From the NCBI RefSeq assembly GCF_000687475.1, contig NC_057317.1, positions 5,456,501-5,520,500 of the forward strand: a stretch of 64,000 bases of DNA. Direction: 5' to 3'. Positions within the stretch are counted from its first letter, which is position 1. The number at the start of each line of letters is the position of its first letter. Source of the DNA: Ustilaginoidea virens. Lineage: Eukaryota; Ascomycota; Sordariomycetes; Hypocreales; Clavicipitaceae. Made by a program: the position numbers and the translations under genes. The notes beneath the pieces were generated by a model. That model saw only the letters and a list, made by a program, of their open reading frames with translations. It was not told the origin of the DNA and ran no database searches. Below are positions 1 to 11,360 of the stretch, piece by piece.

Positions 1-1340
1 TGTTTCGCCGGGAAATGCACCGTGGCATTCTGTAGGATATTGGTAGCCGGGTTAGATGCGTAGGCAAAGTTTACCTTCACATATAGTCAGTCGAAGGAGA
101 TTTCTTGGCGTAGGTACGCTCAGACTTGCCTGATCTAGCCAAACATCACCAAGGATTTGAGGAGGCGGCGTGTTCCTGTGCGCGAAACTTTCCAACCAAT
201 CTTCGTTCCGAACTAGGTCCAACAGGAAGGCGGCAGCAGACTTTCCTTTCGATAACACGAGCCAATGACCAGCGAGGGCCTCGACACTATGAAAGGCTGT
301 CAATACCGAGTAAATCGTTGTTACGATGTGGCCCGGAGATGTTCCCTCCTCTACCAAAACGAGTCCATACCAGAAGCCTAATACGAAGATTGCAATCGAC
401 CAGAAAGCAACGTAGCCCATTTGAAGTGCCGTGCTGCGCGCCTGTTTGAAGAAGTGCTTCGAAGCAAGCGTTAGAGCCGAACGGTATTTAACTTTTTCTA
501 TATCAAAACCAGTGAAGACTCGGACAAGATCAATGCCCCTGAGAGAAGCCGCAGCGAAAGTAGATGCTTGCTGTAAGAACTGTTTCTGCGATGTTATCGC
601 AGAGTCCAGGTTGCGCATAATAAGGCCAAGAACTATAGAGGATATTGGCAGAGTGGAAAGAAGAACTAAGGCTAGCTTCCAGGAAAAATAAAGGGCGATG
701 CCAATGGATGCACATGCTGTGATCAAGTCACAGATGAGAAATCCCAAAACCTGGGAAGTTGCTGATTGAAGCTCGCGAATTTGTCTATTAGACTCATTCA
801 GTGACTGCGAAAAAGGCAGAGCTGTCGCTAATCCAGAAGTTGTGATACATACGTGTGTATTCTTGTGTGAAGACCCTCAACTCCATCATCCAGAGATCCT
901 AGCCACTCTACCCGCTTGGAAGCGAAACTGTTGTGGATCTTTTGGCGAGCCTCTCCAGCTTGGAGTTCCCCGACAACAATCCATAAACCAAGAAACGACG
1001 TATTCGCTAACCAGCTGCCAATGCCAAGTCCTAGGAGAATGGAACACCAGAAGGACACACCAGTTGCAGGATCTTGTCCTGCTTGTATGCCTTGACCGAG
1101 TTGGGAGAGCATGTCAAATATGCGACCCAAAATCACTGCCAGCACAGTTCTAGAAGCCGAAACGAGAGCTGTCGCGACAAGTGCTGCCGTGAGAATCCCA
1201 TGATGTTTCTTTCGAGTGAAAGCGAGGAGATGCACCCAGGAAAATGCGGCTCTTTCTTTTCCGACTGGTGAAGAGGCCTTTGAAAGCCGACCGAAACAGG
1301 AGCCGGGAATGGTTCCCGATGTCGTATCCGACTCTGGCAT
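1..1340 (-). CDS. Ste6-like ABC transporter, N-terminal membrane domain (partial, runs off the left edge)
   Basis: This looks like the first transmembrane domain of a full-length ABC exporter of the Ste6/multidrug class, which uses ATP to export peptides or hydrophobic compounds. The ATG is at 1340. Exon 1 (1340-853) encodes a hydrophilic start and two hydrophobic helices. An intron of 68 bp (852-785, GTATGT..TAG) joins RIHT to QIRELQSATSQVLG, the conserved intracellular-loop sequence of the family. Exon 2 (784-75) carries four more helices (for example SWKLALVLLSTLP) and leads towards the first nucleotide-binding domain. A probable 45-bp intron (74-30) follows, but the reading frame after it is ambiguous: one frame gives NATVHFPAK, the spliced frame gives AFPGET. 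Walker A, signature and Walker B motifs lie outside the window, so activity cannot be judged. The family call is solid; the substrate is unknown. Confidence 0.8.
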
Positions 1341-2349
1341 CTCTGTCAGCCTCCAGCGGAAGAGTCATGTCCTGAACCAGGGATAAGTTCGCTTTGCTAA
1401 CCCGCTGGCAGGCAAAGTCTCCAAGGTTTGCTTTGTGTCATTCACGAGGATGGCCATGTCGACGGACCGAGAACGCGGTTTGCGTTTGCTATATGAACGA
1501 CGAGACCCATCGATCGGGTCAATGCGATAATGTGAGGCCGTGATGCCAAGCCACTTATTGTCTGCGCTTAGGTCTGGTATTGTTCATATGCAGCAGCTGA
1601 GCCGTGCTTCACTAGTAACTCAATCAACCGGCGTACGGAGAAGCGTGAGATCAAAGCTTCAGAGAGCAAGAGACTTGGCAAAAATGATTCAATTCAGACG
1701 TCATACTGGCCGTGACTTTACTGTTACTGCCGTGTGGGTGGACATTGTCACCCAGAGAGTCGGATCGAGAGTAGAGAAGCAGGGAGCCGTGCTGATGGAC
1801 GGGCGGATAAGTTACCAGACACGTTAGATAAAGGCATCTAGGTACTCCGTACCTGGTGAGAGACTTGGCACAAAATACGGTGAGAGTTGTACCTCGCCAT
1901 ACTAATTTCCATCTAAAGCGACTTTTTATAATGCCTTTATAGAAGATATACCTCTAGTCTCTATAATAATATTCTTTCTATGTAAAGTGACGGCTTAGGA
2001 AACGCGCCTCGCCAAAGATTTAATTAGGCAAAGACACTTCTTAGGTCGCGCAAGGCTTGTGCCAGAAAGGGTCAACTGCTTTGATTTCCATGTAAGGCTT
2101 AGTAAACTGAGAGAAATATTGTTGAAAACTGACTGGAGTATCTTAGGTATATGAAATGTGTGTAAAGATACTTTCACCTGCAAGTCCAAAAAATCGCAAA
2201 ACTAACCCCACGTCAACAACCCCTTGTACCCTTGCTCAGTTTTCTTTCAACGACAGGAATCGCATATTTCGGCCGCAAACAAACATCTCACAGCCCAAGC
2301 AGCTTCCAGTCCTCCGAGTAGAGAAGCGAAAAAGAGCTTACCATTCAAG
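1341..2349. other. Intergenic region between divergent genes
   Basis: This region separates the start of the minus-strand ABC transporter from the start of the plus-strand PBDC1 gene and should hold both promoters. The part from about 1880 to 2170 is clearly more AT-rich than the surroundings. A TACTCCGTA 9-mer sits at 1843-1851. I see no supported coding sequence. Confidence 0.6.
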
Positions 2350-3134
2350 ATGGATCCCATGGAGAGCATGTCCAAGTCGGGAGGCGCTTTGCCAACCGAT
2401 TTCGATGCCGAGAACGCTCAAAACATGGAAGACGTAAGTCCAAAATCAAGATTTGATTTGGACCTAGTGCTCAATTTAAGATGCGCCACCTAACCAAGAT
2501 TTTGATCAAATCGTAGATGGAGAAACAATTTGCTGTCAAAGGTTTGTACTTCCTGCCTCGCGTCTCCAATATGAACCTCCCCATGACAGCTAAGTGTCTA
2601 AGTGCAGTCGTACAGCACATGCAAACTTATTGGTCTATTCTTGAAAAAGTCAAAGGATCAACCCTGCGCTTGACAAAAATGGACGACGAAATCTACGACC
2701 ACCTCAAAGAAGCATTCCCCGAGTTCGACCCCGCCGCAACCATAGATGAGGACGAAATGAAGAGCAAGGATGGCAAGCAACGCTGGAGGAGTTTCATGAT
2801 GGCCTACGAGAAGAAGATTGACGATTACAACTTTGGTACCATGGTGCGGAACAATTCCAAGGTTGAATACGAGGAGGATACTACCATATTCGGTATGACT
2901 CTTTTTTTTTTTTTTTTTGGCGTTGTTGCTGCCCATTCTGTCCACCGGCGTCTAATCAGGCTTGTGTTCCAGTTCCGCGGATGCAATTCTATGCCATTGA
3001 GATTGCGAGGTAAGTATTTGGTCGGCATTCTACACACCATAAGGTGTAGTGGTTCGGATCTAACTTGACATAGAAACAAACAAGGACTTAATGACTGGAT
3101 CTTTGACCAAGCCGAGAAGGGCAAAGCAAAGTAA
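2350..3134 (+). CDS. PBDC1/Ypl225w family protein (eEF1A chaperone family)
   Basis: Five exons join into a 163-residue protein: 2350-2433, 2517-2541, 2608-2892, 2973-3009 and 3074-3134. The introns have GTAAGT, GTTTGT, GTATGA and GTAAGT donors and AG acceptors. The joined protein contains the family blocks LRLTKMDDEIYDHLKEAFP, RWRSFMMAYEKKIDDYNFGT, PRMQFYAIEIAR and GLNDWIFDQAEK. These match the small PBDC1 family, known in yeast as Ypl225w, reported to assist folding of nascent translation elongation factor eEF1A in the cytosol. The length is close to the family norm, apart from an N-terminal extension of about 30 polar residues that holds the first ATG. The third intron carries a 17-base T run. 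The family match is strong; the chaperone role is inferred from yeast. Confidence 0.92.
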
Positions 3135-5387
3135 AACAATGCTGTCTTCATTCCCGAGTCGGTGAGGAATTATAAAAAAAAGAAATGGCCAAATCTTACG
3201 TGATCTTGGATTGGTCTTTGACTGCCGTGCAAGCAACGCCAAGTCTATCGAACCATTTGCGATTCCAACCAAGAAACTTCCTTTCTCCTCCACCTTTGAG
3301 GCCTTTCAATTATGCTTGTATATGCTCATAATTTCTGGCAGATGCTAAATTCTAAAGGATCGGTACTCTAAATAGACCAGGAAACAGCGCTATTTTCTAG
3401 CCTCATCTATATTCCGGTCATTTCCCTCCAATCGTACTCGACCAACACTGCAGATACCAAGATTTCACGGTATTTATTTTGTGCAAGAATATACAAATCT
3501 GCCATCAAGCGCATCAAACGGTGACTGCAAGCTACGCCAGCAACCACGCACAATCTTGCAGCTGTTACCATCACTTGCGACTGCAGAGTTACTTCTGGGT
3601 CTACACCTCTCAGAAAGTCAGCGAAACCACGGAATAACGGATAAACCAATTGCAATGCCTGCCTCCCGAGCATGCCTCCCAGCACCCTTGTGAGCACCGA
3701 GTTGGTGAACATGGATTCCTGTGCATTAACGCCGATGACGCATAAATGTGGTGTCAATGTGTTTGTCATGTAGTTGAAAGTAGCAAGGTAGATGTAGCAA
3801 CATATAGCGAGGCCTTACCCAACAGCCCGCGCCAAACCACGGATTCGAACTCGGCACAAGAACCCACCTAACTTGCGAGCGGGAGCAACGATACTGCGAC
3901 ACAGGCGAAGTACACCCGAGCTTCTGGGGACTCTGAAGGAAGCTCTTTCAAAGGAAAAGCCACAACCTGGAATCAGTGTCCTCGAGTTGGTCATTGTAGA
4001 AACGCCACTGGGGACGATGCAGGGAGACAGTGCTGCATGATGCGTGCGGCTGTGGTGAACGCTACTCCTGATATAATGGCTCCGTAGTCCCTGCTAGTCG
4101 GGATTTACCGAAACAACAAAATCTGTTTGGTGAGATCTGGAGGACGAAGTCCGCAATTGGTCGCTTTGTCCTTGGTTACCTCTTCCCCAGAGAACCGCTC
4201 CTGCCGTTTCAAATTTTACATCCAAGGAGGCCGTGGAGAAGCACGGAATCCCGAACAGCCTTGACTTTGAATGTTCGCCTTCGCTTGCTCGGATATGACT
4301 CCTATTAGAGCCCATGCATCACCATCAGCACTACCTACCTGATACATTATCTATCAACATCGCTCATTGACCAGCGCCAAGGTCCAACCGTATCCAAACC
4401 CCACACTCCTCGGCCCACACGTCACCGCCAGCCGAGGCATCTCTATCTACCAGCCAATCGCGTGCTCCATCCATAAACCCCCTTCTCTCCACCATAGGCG
4501 TCTCGAGAGTCGTTGCATTCTTATTACGGAGTGCAGTCTTCACTTTCACTGCATTTGGGCTTTATCCGTACATTTCCACCGCCACATGGCGGGAAGTTAC
4601 ACCTGAGCTGACCTCGGACAGCTGTACATAGTAACACCGGGTTTCAACTCCGCGTGCATGTAATGCTACGGACCAACTATAAATCAATAGTGAGTTCTCC
4701 CCGTTCTCGGTCCCTTGCGGCAAAAGCCCGTCAGGGCCCCGTATTTTTATTAGAAAATGTTCCTCGGGACGCATCCCTCGGGTCAATACATAGGTTGCCA
4801 TGAGGGCGACATCGACGGCCTGGGGCCTGTCACTTTGACCGGGATTGTGACGGTCAGACCGGGCTAGCGAGCAATCAAACGTGTCAAACATGTCAAACGT
4901 GCAGCGAGTCTGGGCCACCTTGCGTTTTCTGGAGTCCGACACAGTTCGTCCCTCGGTGAAAAAGCTTGGTCAACAAACCCATGTCGTCCTGCAAGGGCTC
5001 TTTAGGGCGTCTTTCTGGTCCTGCCTCTTCCTGTCATTCGTCGACAGATGAGGAGGCACACGGCAAACCGCGGCCAAGACTTCGTGTCGCCTTCTGGCCA
5101 TTGCTTGCTGCGGAGTCGTTGCAGTTGTTCATCACCCATATCACTTTACCAAGCTGCGCTACTTTTCTGGCTGGCACCGCATTGTCATGCTTTTGCTATT
5201 GCTAAAGACCGAATACTCATGTCATGCTTGTCACCGTCATCATCCACCCGTCCTTCTTTTCAGTACTATAATAACAAAACCCTCAAGTTAGCATTTGCTA
5301 CGCCTCATGTTCCTCCGCCCAATGCACTGAAAATCTCTCGATTCAGCGTGATATCACCGAGCAACGAACCACATTTCTAAACCAAAA
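3135..5387. other. Intergenic region, no supported gene
   Basis: About 2.2 kb separates the PBDC1 stop from the acyl-CoA synthetase start. Short open frames occur on both strands, but none has a recognisable domain or good splice continuity. Around 4840-4910 the sequence repeats short GTCAGACC and GTCAAAC words. The final 200 bases before 5388 are pyrimidine- and A-rich and probably hold the promoter and leader of the next gene. Confidence 0.5.
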
Positions 5388-7461
5388 ATGCCAAGTAAGT
5401 ACTTGCTCCCCGATGCTTCTCTACATCCCTGCATATCTTGGCTTCACACTTCATATCCGTTCGTACTGGCCGAGTTACTGACGAGAGGCATAGTCCCGCT
5501 CATAGTTTCGGCTCCGGCTACCCTCGCAGCCTTGGCCTATATCAACGCCAAGACTTCCCTTTGGTACGACTACCTGCTTTTCAAATCCACCGCCAAAACG
5601 GCCGTTCGGGTGCTCCTTCGGCAAAGAAATGGCCGCCTGTCTCTCTTTTACAACCTGGAAGAGCGAGCAAAACACCCTTCCACAACCAACAAGGACCTTC
5701 TCATATTCCGAGGACGCCGTCTCACCTACGCCCAGGTTTACGACAAGGCGTTGCGCTATGGCACGTGGATGCGTAACCGTCTCGGTATCAGACCAAAGGA
5801 TGTAGTAGCCATGGACTTTGAGAATTCTGATCAATTCATCCTCGTCTGGCTCGGACTCTGGAGCATTGGCGCGAAGCCCGCCTTCATCAACTACAACCTG
5901 GCAGGCGAACCCTTATCGCATTGCATCCGTGCGGTCAAAGCCAAGATTTGTCTCGTTGATCCTAACGTTTCCGCCAATGTCGCAGACGATGTGCGAGCTG
6001 AACTAAGCACTGTCAACTTTGTCATTTTCACCCCAGAAGTTCAAGCGCAGGCAGAAGCCACCACCCCCGTAAGGGTATCTGATCCAGATTTGGCGGAACA
6101 TGATTTCGCGAATTTGGCCCTTTTGATCTATACGTCGGGAACGACTGGACTGCCGAAACCAGTTGTTGTCCCATGGGCCAAGGTTATTGCGGGCGGCACC
6201 GTGGCAGAGACTCTATTGGCTCGTGGTGGTAATGATATCATCTACACTGTAACGTTTACCTCTTCATGCCTTATTTTATTCTGTCAAGGTTATCGACTGA
6301 TCGAAGATTCTGCTGCTGCAGTCAATGCCTCTCTACCACTCAGCAGCTTCCCTGCTATCATTCTGCGCAACAATCCTAGCCGGAAGCACACAAGCTATCG
6401 GTCACAAGTTTTCCACCAAGTTGTTCTGGAATGAGGTGCGGGAGTCCAACGCCACAATCATTCAATATGTCGGCGAGACGCTGCGCTATCTCCTCGCCGC
6501 CCCTCCGCAGCATGACCCTGTGACTGGTGAATGCCTGGACAAGAAGCACAGGGTCACAGCAGCGTTCGGCAACGGTCTCCGTCCTGACATTTGGAACGAT
6601 TTCAAGGATCGATTCGGCATTGACTCAATTCTCGAATTCTACGCCGCCACCGAAGGACCCTTTGGCATGTGGAACCTTAGCCGTAACGACTACGCTGCCG
6701 GTGCTATCGGCCGAAGCGGTCTTATTTACGGCGGCTTGCAGTCCCTGAGTCTCAATCTTGTCGAGCTGGATTGGGAAACGGACCTTCCGAAACGAAACCT
6801 CAGGACTGGCTTTTGCAACAAGGTGCAACCCGACCAGCCCGGCGAGCTCATCTACAAACTTGACCCTGACAACATTAGCCAGCGGTTCCAAGGTTACTAC
6901 GGAAACGAAGCCGCCACGTCTTCCAAGATTATGCGAGGAGTGTTCGAAAAAGGCGATGCCTGGTTCCGCACAGGCGACATAGCTCGGTGGGACTCGGAGG
7001 GTCGCGTATACTTCATCGACCGTATCGGCGACACCTTCCGATGGAAGGCTGAAAACGTGTCAACCGCCGAAGTCAGCGAGGCTGTCGGCCGACACCCCTC
7101 GGTTCAAGAAGCCAACGTCTACGGTGTCCAGCTCCCTCATCACGACGGCCGCGCAGGCTGCGTCGCCATCACTTTTGACAAGGACCCGGACAAGAACGTA
7201 TTGCGCAGTCTAGCTGACCACGTCAAAGCCGCGCTGCCAGGATACGCGCGCCCCTTGTTCCTCCGCGTCCTAAAGGAAGTTGGCGGCGCAGCTCAAACTA
7301 CCGGTACGAATAAGCAGCAGAAGCATGCCTTGCGTCTTGCTGGGGTCAAGCCAAATAACGCAATTATCCCAGGGGACTTGTACTGGCTCAGGGGGGAAAC
7401 GTACGTCCCATTTCGGGATACTGAATGGAGCGACCTGGAGGTTGGTCGGGTAAAGTTGTAG
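5388..7461 (+). CDS. Very-long-chain acyl-CoA synthetase / fatty acid transporter, FAT1 (FATP) type
   Basis: The protein activates long or very long fatty acids to CoA esters at the ER or peroxisome and helps their uptake. Exon 1 is only 7 nt (5388-5394), exon 2 is 5494-6248 and exon 3 is 6322-7461, with introns of 99 and 73 bp. They join into 633 residues starting MPIPLIVSAPATLAALAY. The AMP-binding P-loop reads LIYTSGTTGLPKP near residue 212. The FATP/VLACS signature reads YFIDRIGDTFRWKAENVST near residue 485. The second splice joins IIYT to SMPLYHSAASLL, a conserved block of the family. The protein ends in VKL, a weak variant of a peroxisomal PTS1 signal; yeast Fat1 ends similarly in IKL. 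The length matches fungal homologues. Substrate chain length cannot be read from the sequence. Confidence 0.93.
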
Positions 7462-7724
7462 ATGTCGTTGCCAAGCCAGTTATCGAAATACGATGGTGTG
7501 GATGCAGGTGTGAGTCTTGGTGTTTTTTTTTTTCTTCTCCTCTTTCTTTTGCCCCTTTCTTGTCTCTTTTTTTTTTTTCCCTTCTTGGATCTCATATGTA
7601 CGGTTTTAGTTTGGCTTGCCTCGACGCCTTGATTAGGCAGTCGCAAATGATTGTTTCTCACACTTGCGTCATATGTTTCTTTTAGGGCATAGCTACTCTC
7701 GGTTCCAGGGCCAATGCAGAAGTT

Positions 7725-7740
7725 TATATATATATATATA
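7725..7740. repeat. (TA)n microsatellite
   Basis: A short run of TA dinucleotides lies downstream of the acyl-CoA synthetase gene, about 270 bases past its stop codon. Confidence 0.85.
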
Positions 7741-7794
7741 TTGCCTTTCACTCTGCCGCAAGGTCTTATACGACGGAAAATACGGACAGACCGT

Positions 7795-7949
7795 TGCGTT
7801 ATCAAGGTGCAGAGGGATATATCATAGGTCGCGGACTTGGTTATCATGCTACTAGTCGATATCGCACGATTAAACAAGCGCCTCTGAAGTGGCAGCTGGA
7901 TGACCAAGTCCGCGACCTACGATACATCCCCCTGGACCTTGGTAATGCG
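7795..7949. repeat. Imperfect inverted repeat (51-bp arms) with transition-biased mismatches
   Basis: The arm at 7795-7845 is the reverse complement of 7899-7949 with 43 of 51 positions matching, separated by 53 bases. Seven of the eight mismatches are transitions (C/T or G/A) and one is a transversion. An RNA copy could fold into a long hairpin. Such an arrangement fits terminal repeats of a small decayed transposon hit by repeat-induced point mutation, or a foldback precursor of small RNA. The sequence alone does not decide between these. Confidence 0.8.
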
Positions 7950-10900
7950 AAGCTTTTAGTATTTGTTGACAAGGCTACATTGCCTCGAGTTGAAGGGGCT
8001 ACATTGCACTGAGAAGGGACGACGTGGAACAGCAACCTCGTGCTACTAAGGGACTGCGACCGGCTCGCTCACATATAGGCCCGCTGAAGCTCGCCTACCA
8101 ATCAGCCAATTCATGGCCTACCAGGGAATAAATCGCAGAGACTAACCTTGCCCCTTTGTCTATCACGAACAACAATTGCCGCATTTTAGGAATCTTTATA
8201 GGAACCCTTACAGAAGTCCTCTGCTAAGAATCTGTGACAATTTGGCCCGAGGAAGAGATCGCGGAATAGAACAATTGAAGAGTGTTTATTTTAAGCCTTA
8301 ACCCTCGCAGGGAAGCTTTAGCCCCTATTGCCCTTACGAGCGAGGAATTAAGGATCGTCGACTTTGCCCCCCTCAGTGGCAAGCGAGGAGCCCGCCGATC
8401 ATGAAGGGCATCCTCACGGGCACTTTCCATAGCAAGGGCACCCTCGCGGCCACATCGTCAGCTTCAATCCCCCGCTGCCCTTCTCTCTTTAGATAGCAAC
8501 AATCATCATAGTAATGCAACAAAGTGTTACCCGAGATCACCCGGTATCTCGGTACCCCGTGCGCGCGCTACGTATATTTAGGTACCCCTTGGTGGTATTC
8601 CAACACCTTGAGCAATCAATCTGTGGCGACTTTCCGGGTTCGCACCACGTCACGGCTGTCACGAGAGTTTCTGGACAGGGGCATTTTCGCCGCGGGTCCG
8701 CACATCTGCTCTACCATCTGCCACAGGCGCTCTGTGCAAGGCGCAATTCTAAACGACAGGCGTCTCGGTCAATTCTCCTCAACACACCCACCATGAGGAT
8801 GGCTGGCTTGGCTTGGCTTGTGCACTGATATTGGCGAGGCAGTAGGCGTGGAAGTGGCTGGGGGGCCTAGTTTCAGAAGGGGCACGGCGAGAAGCCGCGG
8901 GAACGGCATGTCAGGGCACTGAGGTGCAGTTGCGGCAGGCACCCGGTTTTGCTTGGGCCTTGGTGGCGCCAAAGTACCGCCCGTTGACGTGCAATGTTGG
9001 CGCTGTGGACTTGAATGCGCAGACTCGTTGAAATGAGGCGGATGTATGCATGACTTGGTGGGATTGACGTCCTGAGCTTGGAAGGGGGAACCAGGGCCAG
9101 GGAGGGAGCCAGTGTTGATAGGAGTCAAACTTTTGTAAATACCGAGGTACCTACCTACCTACCCGTTGGTAAACAGGTGCTTGATAAAATGGGTACCTAT
9201 GAGGTAGGTGTGTATGTAATTTTGCATGTCATTTTCTCCAAGCGAGTTTATAACGAGGCATGGAGGCATGGACAATTGGCCAATGCGAAGGTAGGCGACT
9301 GAACCACCCCCTTGCTGGTGCAGTATCGATAGAGGACAACGGGCCTACGAGGTAATCGACGCAGCATCGGTCTGGTCGAGCCAGTTGAAGGACATGGAAT
9401 GTCTTGTGATGACAAAAGTGAAGCTATGGGCAGGAAAGAAGCCGAGAACAATACCAGGCTGCCGGCATGACTAGCTCATCCAGGATAATAGCGAGTCATG
9501 GTACAGTATGATGCAAGGGATATGTCGTCAGGCTCTCGAAAAACGCTTCGTCCAGATTTCATGCGCAGAGAGCACAAGATTCTGGCATGTGCAAGCTGGC
9601 ATCCTCTCAACTTTCAAGGGCTCCCTTTTTGGATTCCGGACAGCAACCCCGCCCATTCGTGACAGCGGCCCTAACCCCCGTCGCAGCGGCAGGATAGTTG
9701 ACATTGATGTACGGAGTACGGAGCAATGGATGAAGGTTTGGGCCGGGGGGGATGTTGAAGCGACCTGCTTGCTCCCTATGTCGTAAGGGAAGCAGCAGCA
9801 GGTCAGGGGGGGCGGCAACGGAGCGTCTCCGTCAACTCCGTCACCGCTCACCAGTGCTCTGGGCCCTGTGACCTGTGACCTGTCACCACCAGACCTGGGC
9901 GCGAAAGCTGACACCTGCGGCTTACTAAGGCTCGAGATGGGTGGGCGGTGTACGGACTCGGGAGACTGGAAGTGTTGCAAGAAGGCAAGTGGTGCGTCAG
10001 GCGCGACGGTTTTCTTTGCGGCTGCTTTGGTGAGACACGGCGTCACGGGCTTGGTTGTTTTGGACCAGCTGCGCGGCCTGATGTTGCACAGCAGAGACGC
10101 TCAGCCTTGGCTTGCTTGGGTACCTTGCCTGGTGTGACTCGGCTGCGTCATTGAAGGATGACGCTGGCTGGCGTCTTCTCAGTACGTTACGGAAAATCCG
10201 TCATGTCATTACGGTCATTACGTGGTCGATGCGATGCGCTCCGTACGTGTTCGTTGCGCCAGCCAGGATAGTGAGGAGGGAAAGTCAAGACTCGAGAACG
10301 CGGTACTGGTGCTCCGTACTGTATGGTACATTAGGTACTCGAGCATCCCGCGCTGGGGCAAGGGCCAGCCAGGTGTCAGCCAGGTGTCAGCCAGGTGCCG
10401 GCGCCAGTGCCTCTCTCTACATACAGAGCTGCAGAGTTTAAACAGCTGGCCTCGTGTCAATGCGGTGAAATACGTGAAAGGCTGGTGAAACGCTGGCATC
10501 ACCCCCCGGAAATCAATATTACCCCGCCATTTTCATCGAGGCCCGGTCCCAGTCTCTCGTCAACCTTGCCGCTTTAGGCCGGTGGGAAAGGGTCAGCAGG
10601 ACGTGTGGGCTGCATCCCTCTTGCTCACATGCGCTACCCAAAGCTTATCCAGCAGTTTCTAACTGGCCCGTTGCGATTCTGCATCTCCGTCTGCATCTGC
10701 GTCAGAATATCCAGCCCCGTCCCAAGTTCTTCTTCGAGTATTTCCCTAAAATTGCCAAATGCCCCGCTAAGAGTCGTACGCCCCTCTGCACCTATCGTGC
10801 CTTCTATCAAACTCTCCTCAGCAATTGCAAACCAATTAGCATCATATCATACCTCGACCTAGCCGGCACGTTGAATCACCACCGTCAGATTCAATCAAGA

Positions 10901-11360
10901 CGCGTCCCTACACTGCTCCTCGACTCGCTCCAGCATTTGCTAACAGTCGCCCTCTCAGCTGGCTTGTACCTTGTGCAGCTTGTATTATATCTACTCTTTT
11001 ACTACAGACACCTAGAACCTGTTGCAGATTGATTCCGCGCATCCGGATACTACATTCATGAAAACATCTTGTTGGAGCAGCTCCTTGCAAAGACCTTAGG
11101 AACGGACAAACTTCTTTGTTGCCCAAACAGCCGCCGCCCCGACACATAAAGACGTTGCATCATAATAGCTTCCACCTCTACATTGGCACCAACGCAACGC
11201 GGTCGACGCCCAAGTGGCAGAACCGGCTTGGAAACACGTCCAACGTGATGATACAAAGCAGATCTCGGTTTTCGCGTCAGATGATGGATTAATTTGCCAT
11301 CACCGATATTGCTGTGTCACACTTGATTTTCGCCCCGTTGGCGTATCGCAACGATTCGTT

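Larger units (their letters stand above)
7462..11360. other. Long intergenic region with repeats, no supported gene
   Basis: Nearly 3.9 kb lies between the acyl-CoA synthetase stop and the patatin-lipase start. It begins with T-rich tracts (7524-7578) and an AT dinucleotide run. An imperfect inverted repeat lies at 7795-7949. The word GGCTACATTGC occurs twice, near 7973 and 7997. CTACC repeats lie at 9150-9165, and GTCAGCCAGGT occurs in tandem near 10375-10400. The 8030-8500 part could be decayed mobile DNA, but I could not identify a domain. The last few hundred bases are probably the promoter and 5' leader of the lipase gene. Confidence 0.5.

Noticed and set aside
3407..3769. 120-codon minus-strand frame with an ATG
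   Set aside because: No recognisable domain, no splice partner and no conserved motif; likely chance.
3800..3870. T-loop-like GTTCGAATCC on the minus strand, possible tRNA
   Set aside because: The T stem and the acceptor stem do not pair, and no anticodon arm can be folded.
9528..10046. 172-codon minus-strand frame
   Set aside because: Low-complexity composition without a domain, in a long promoter region.
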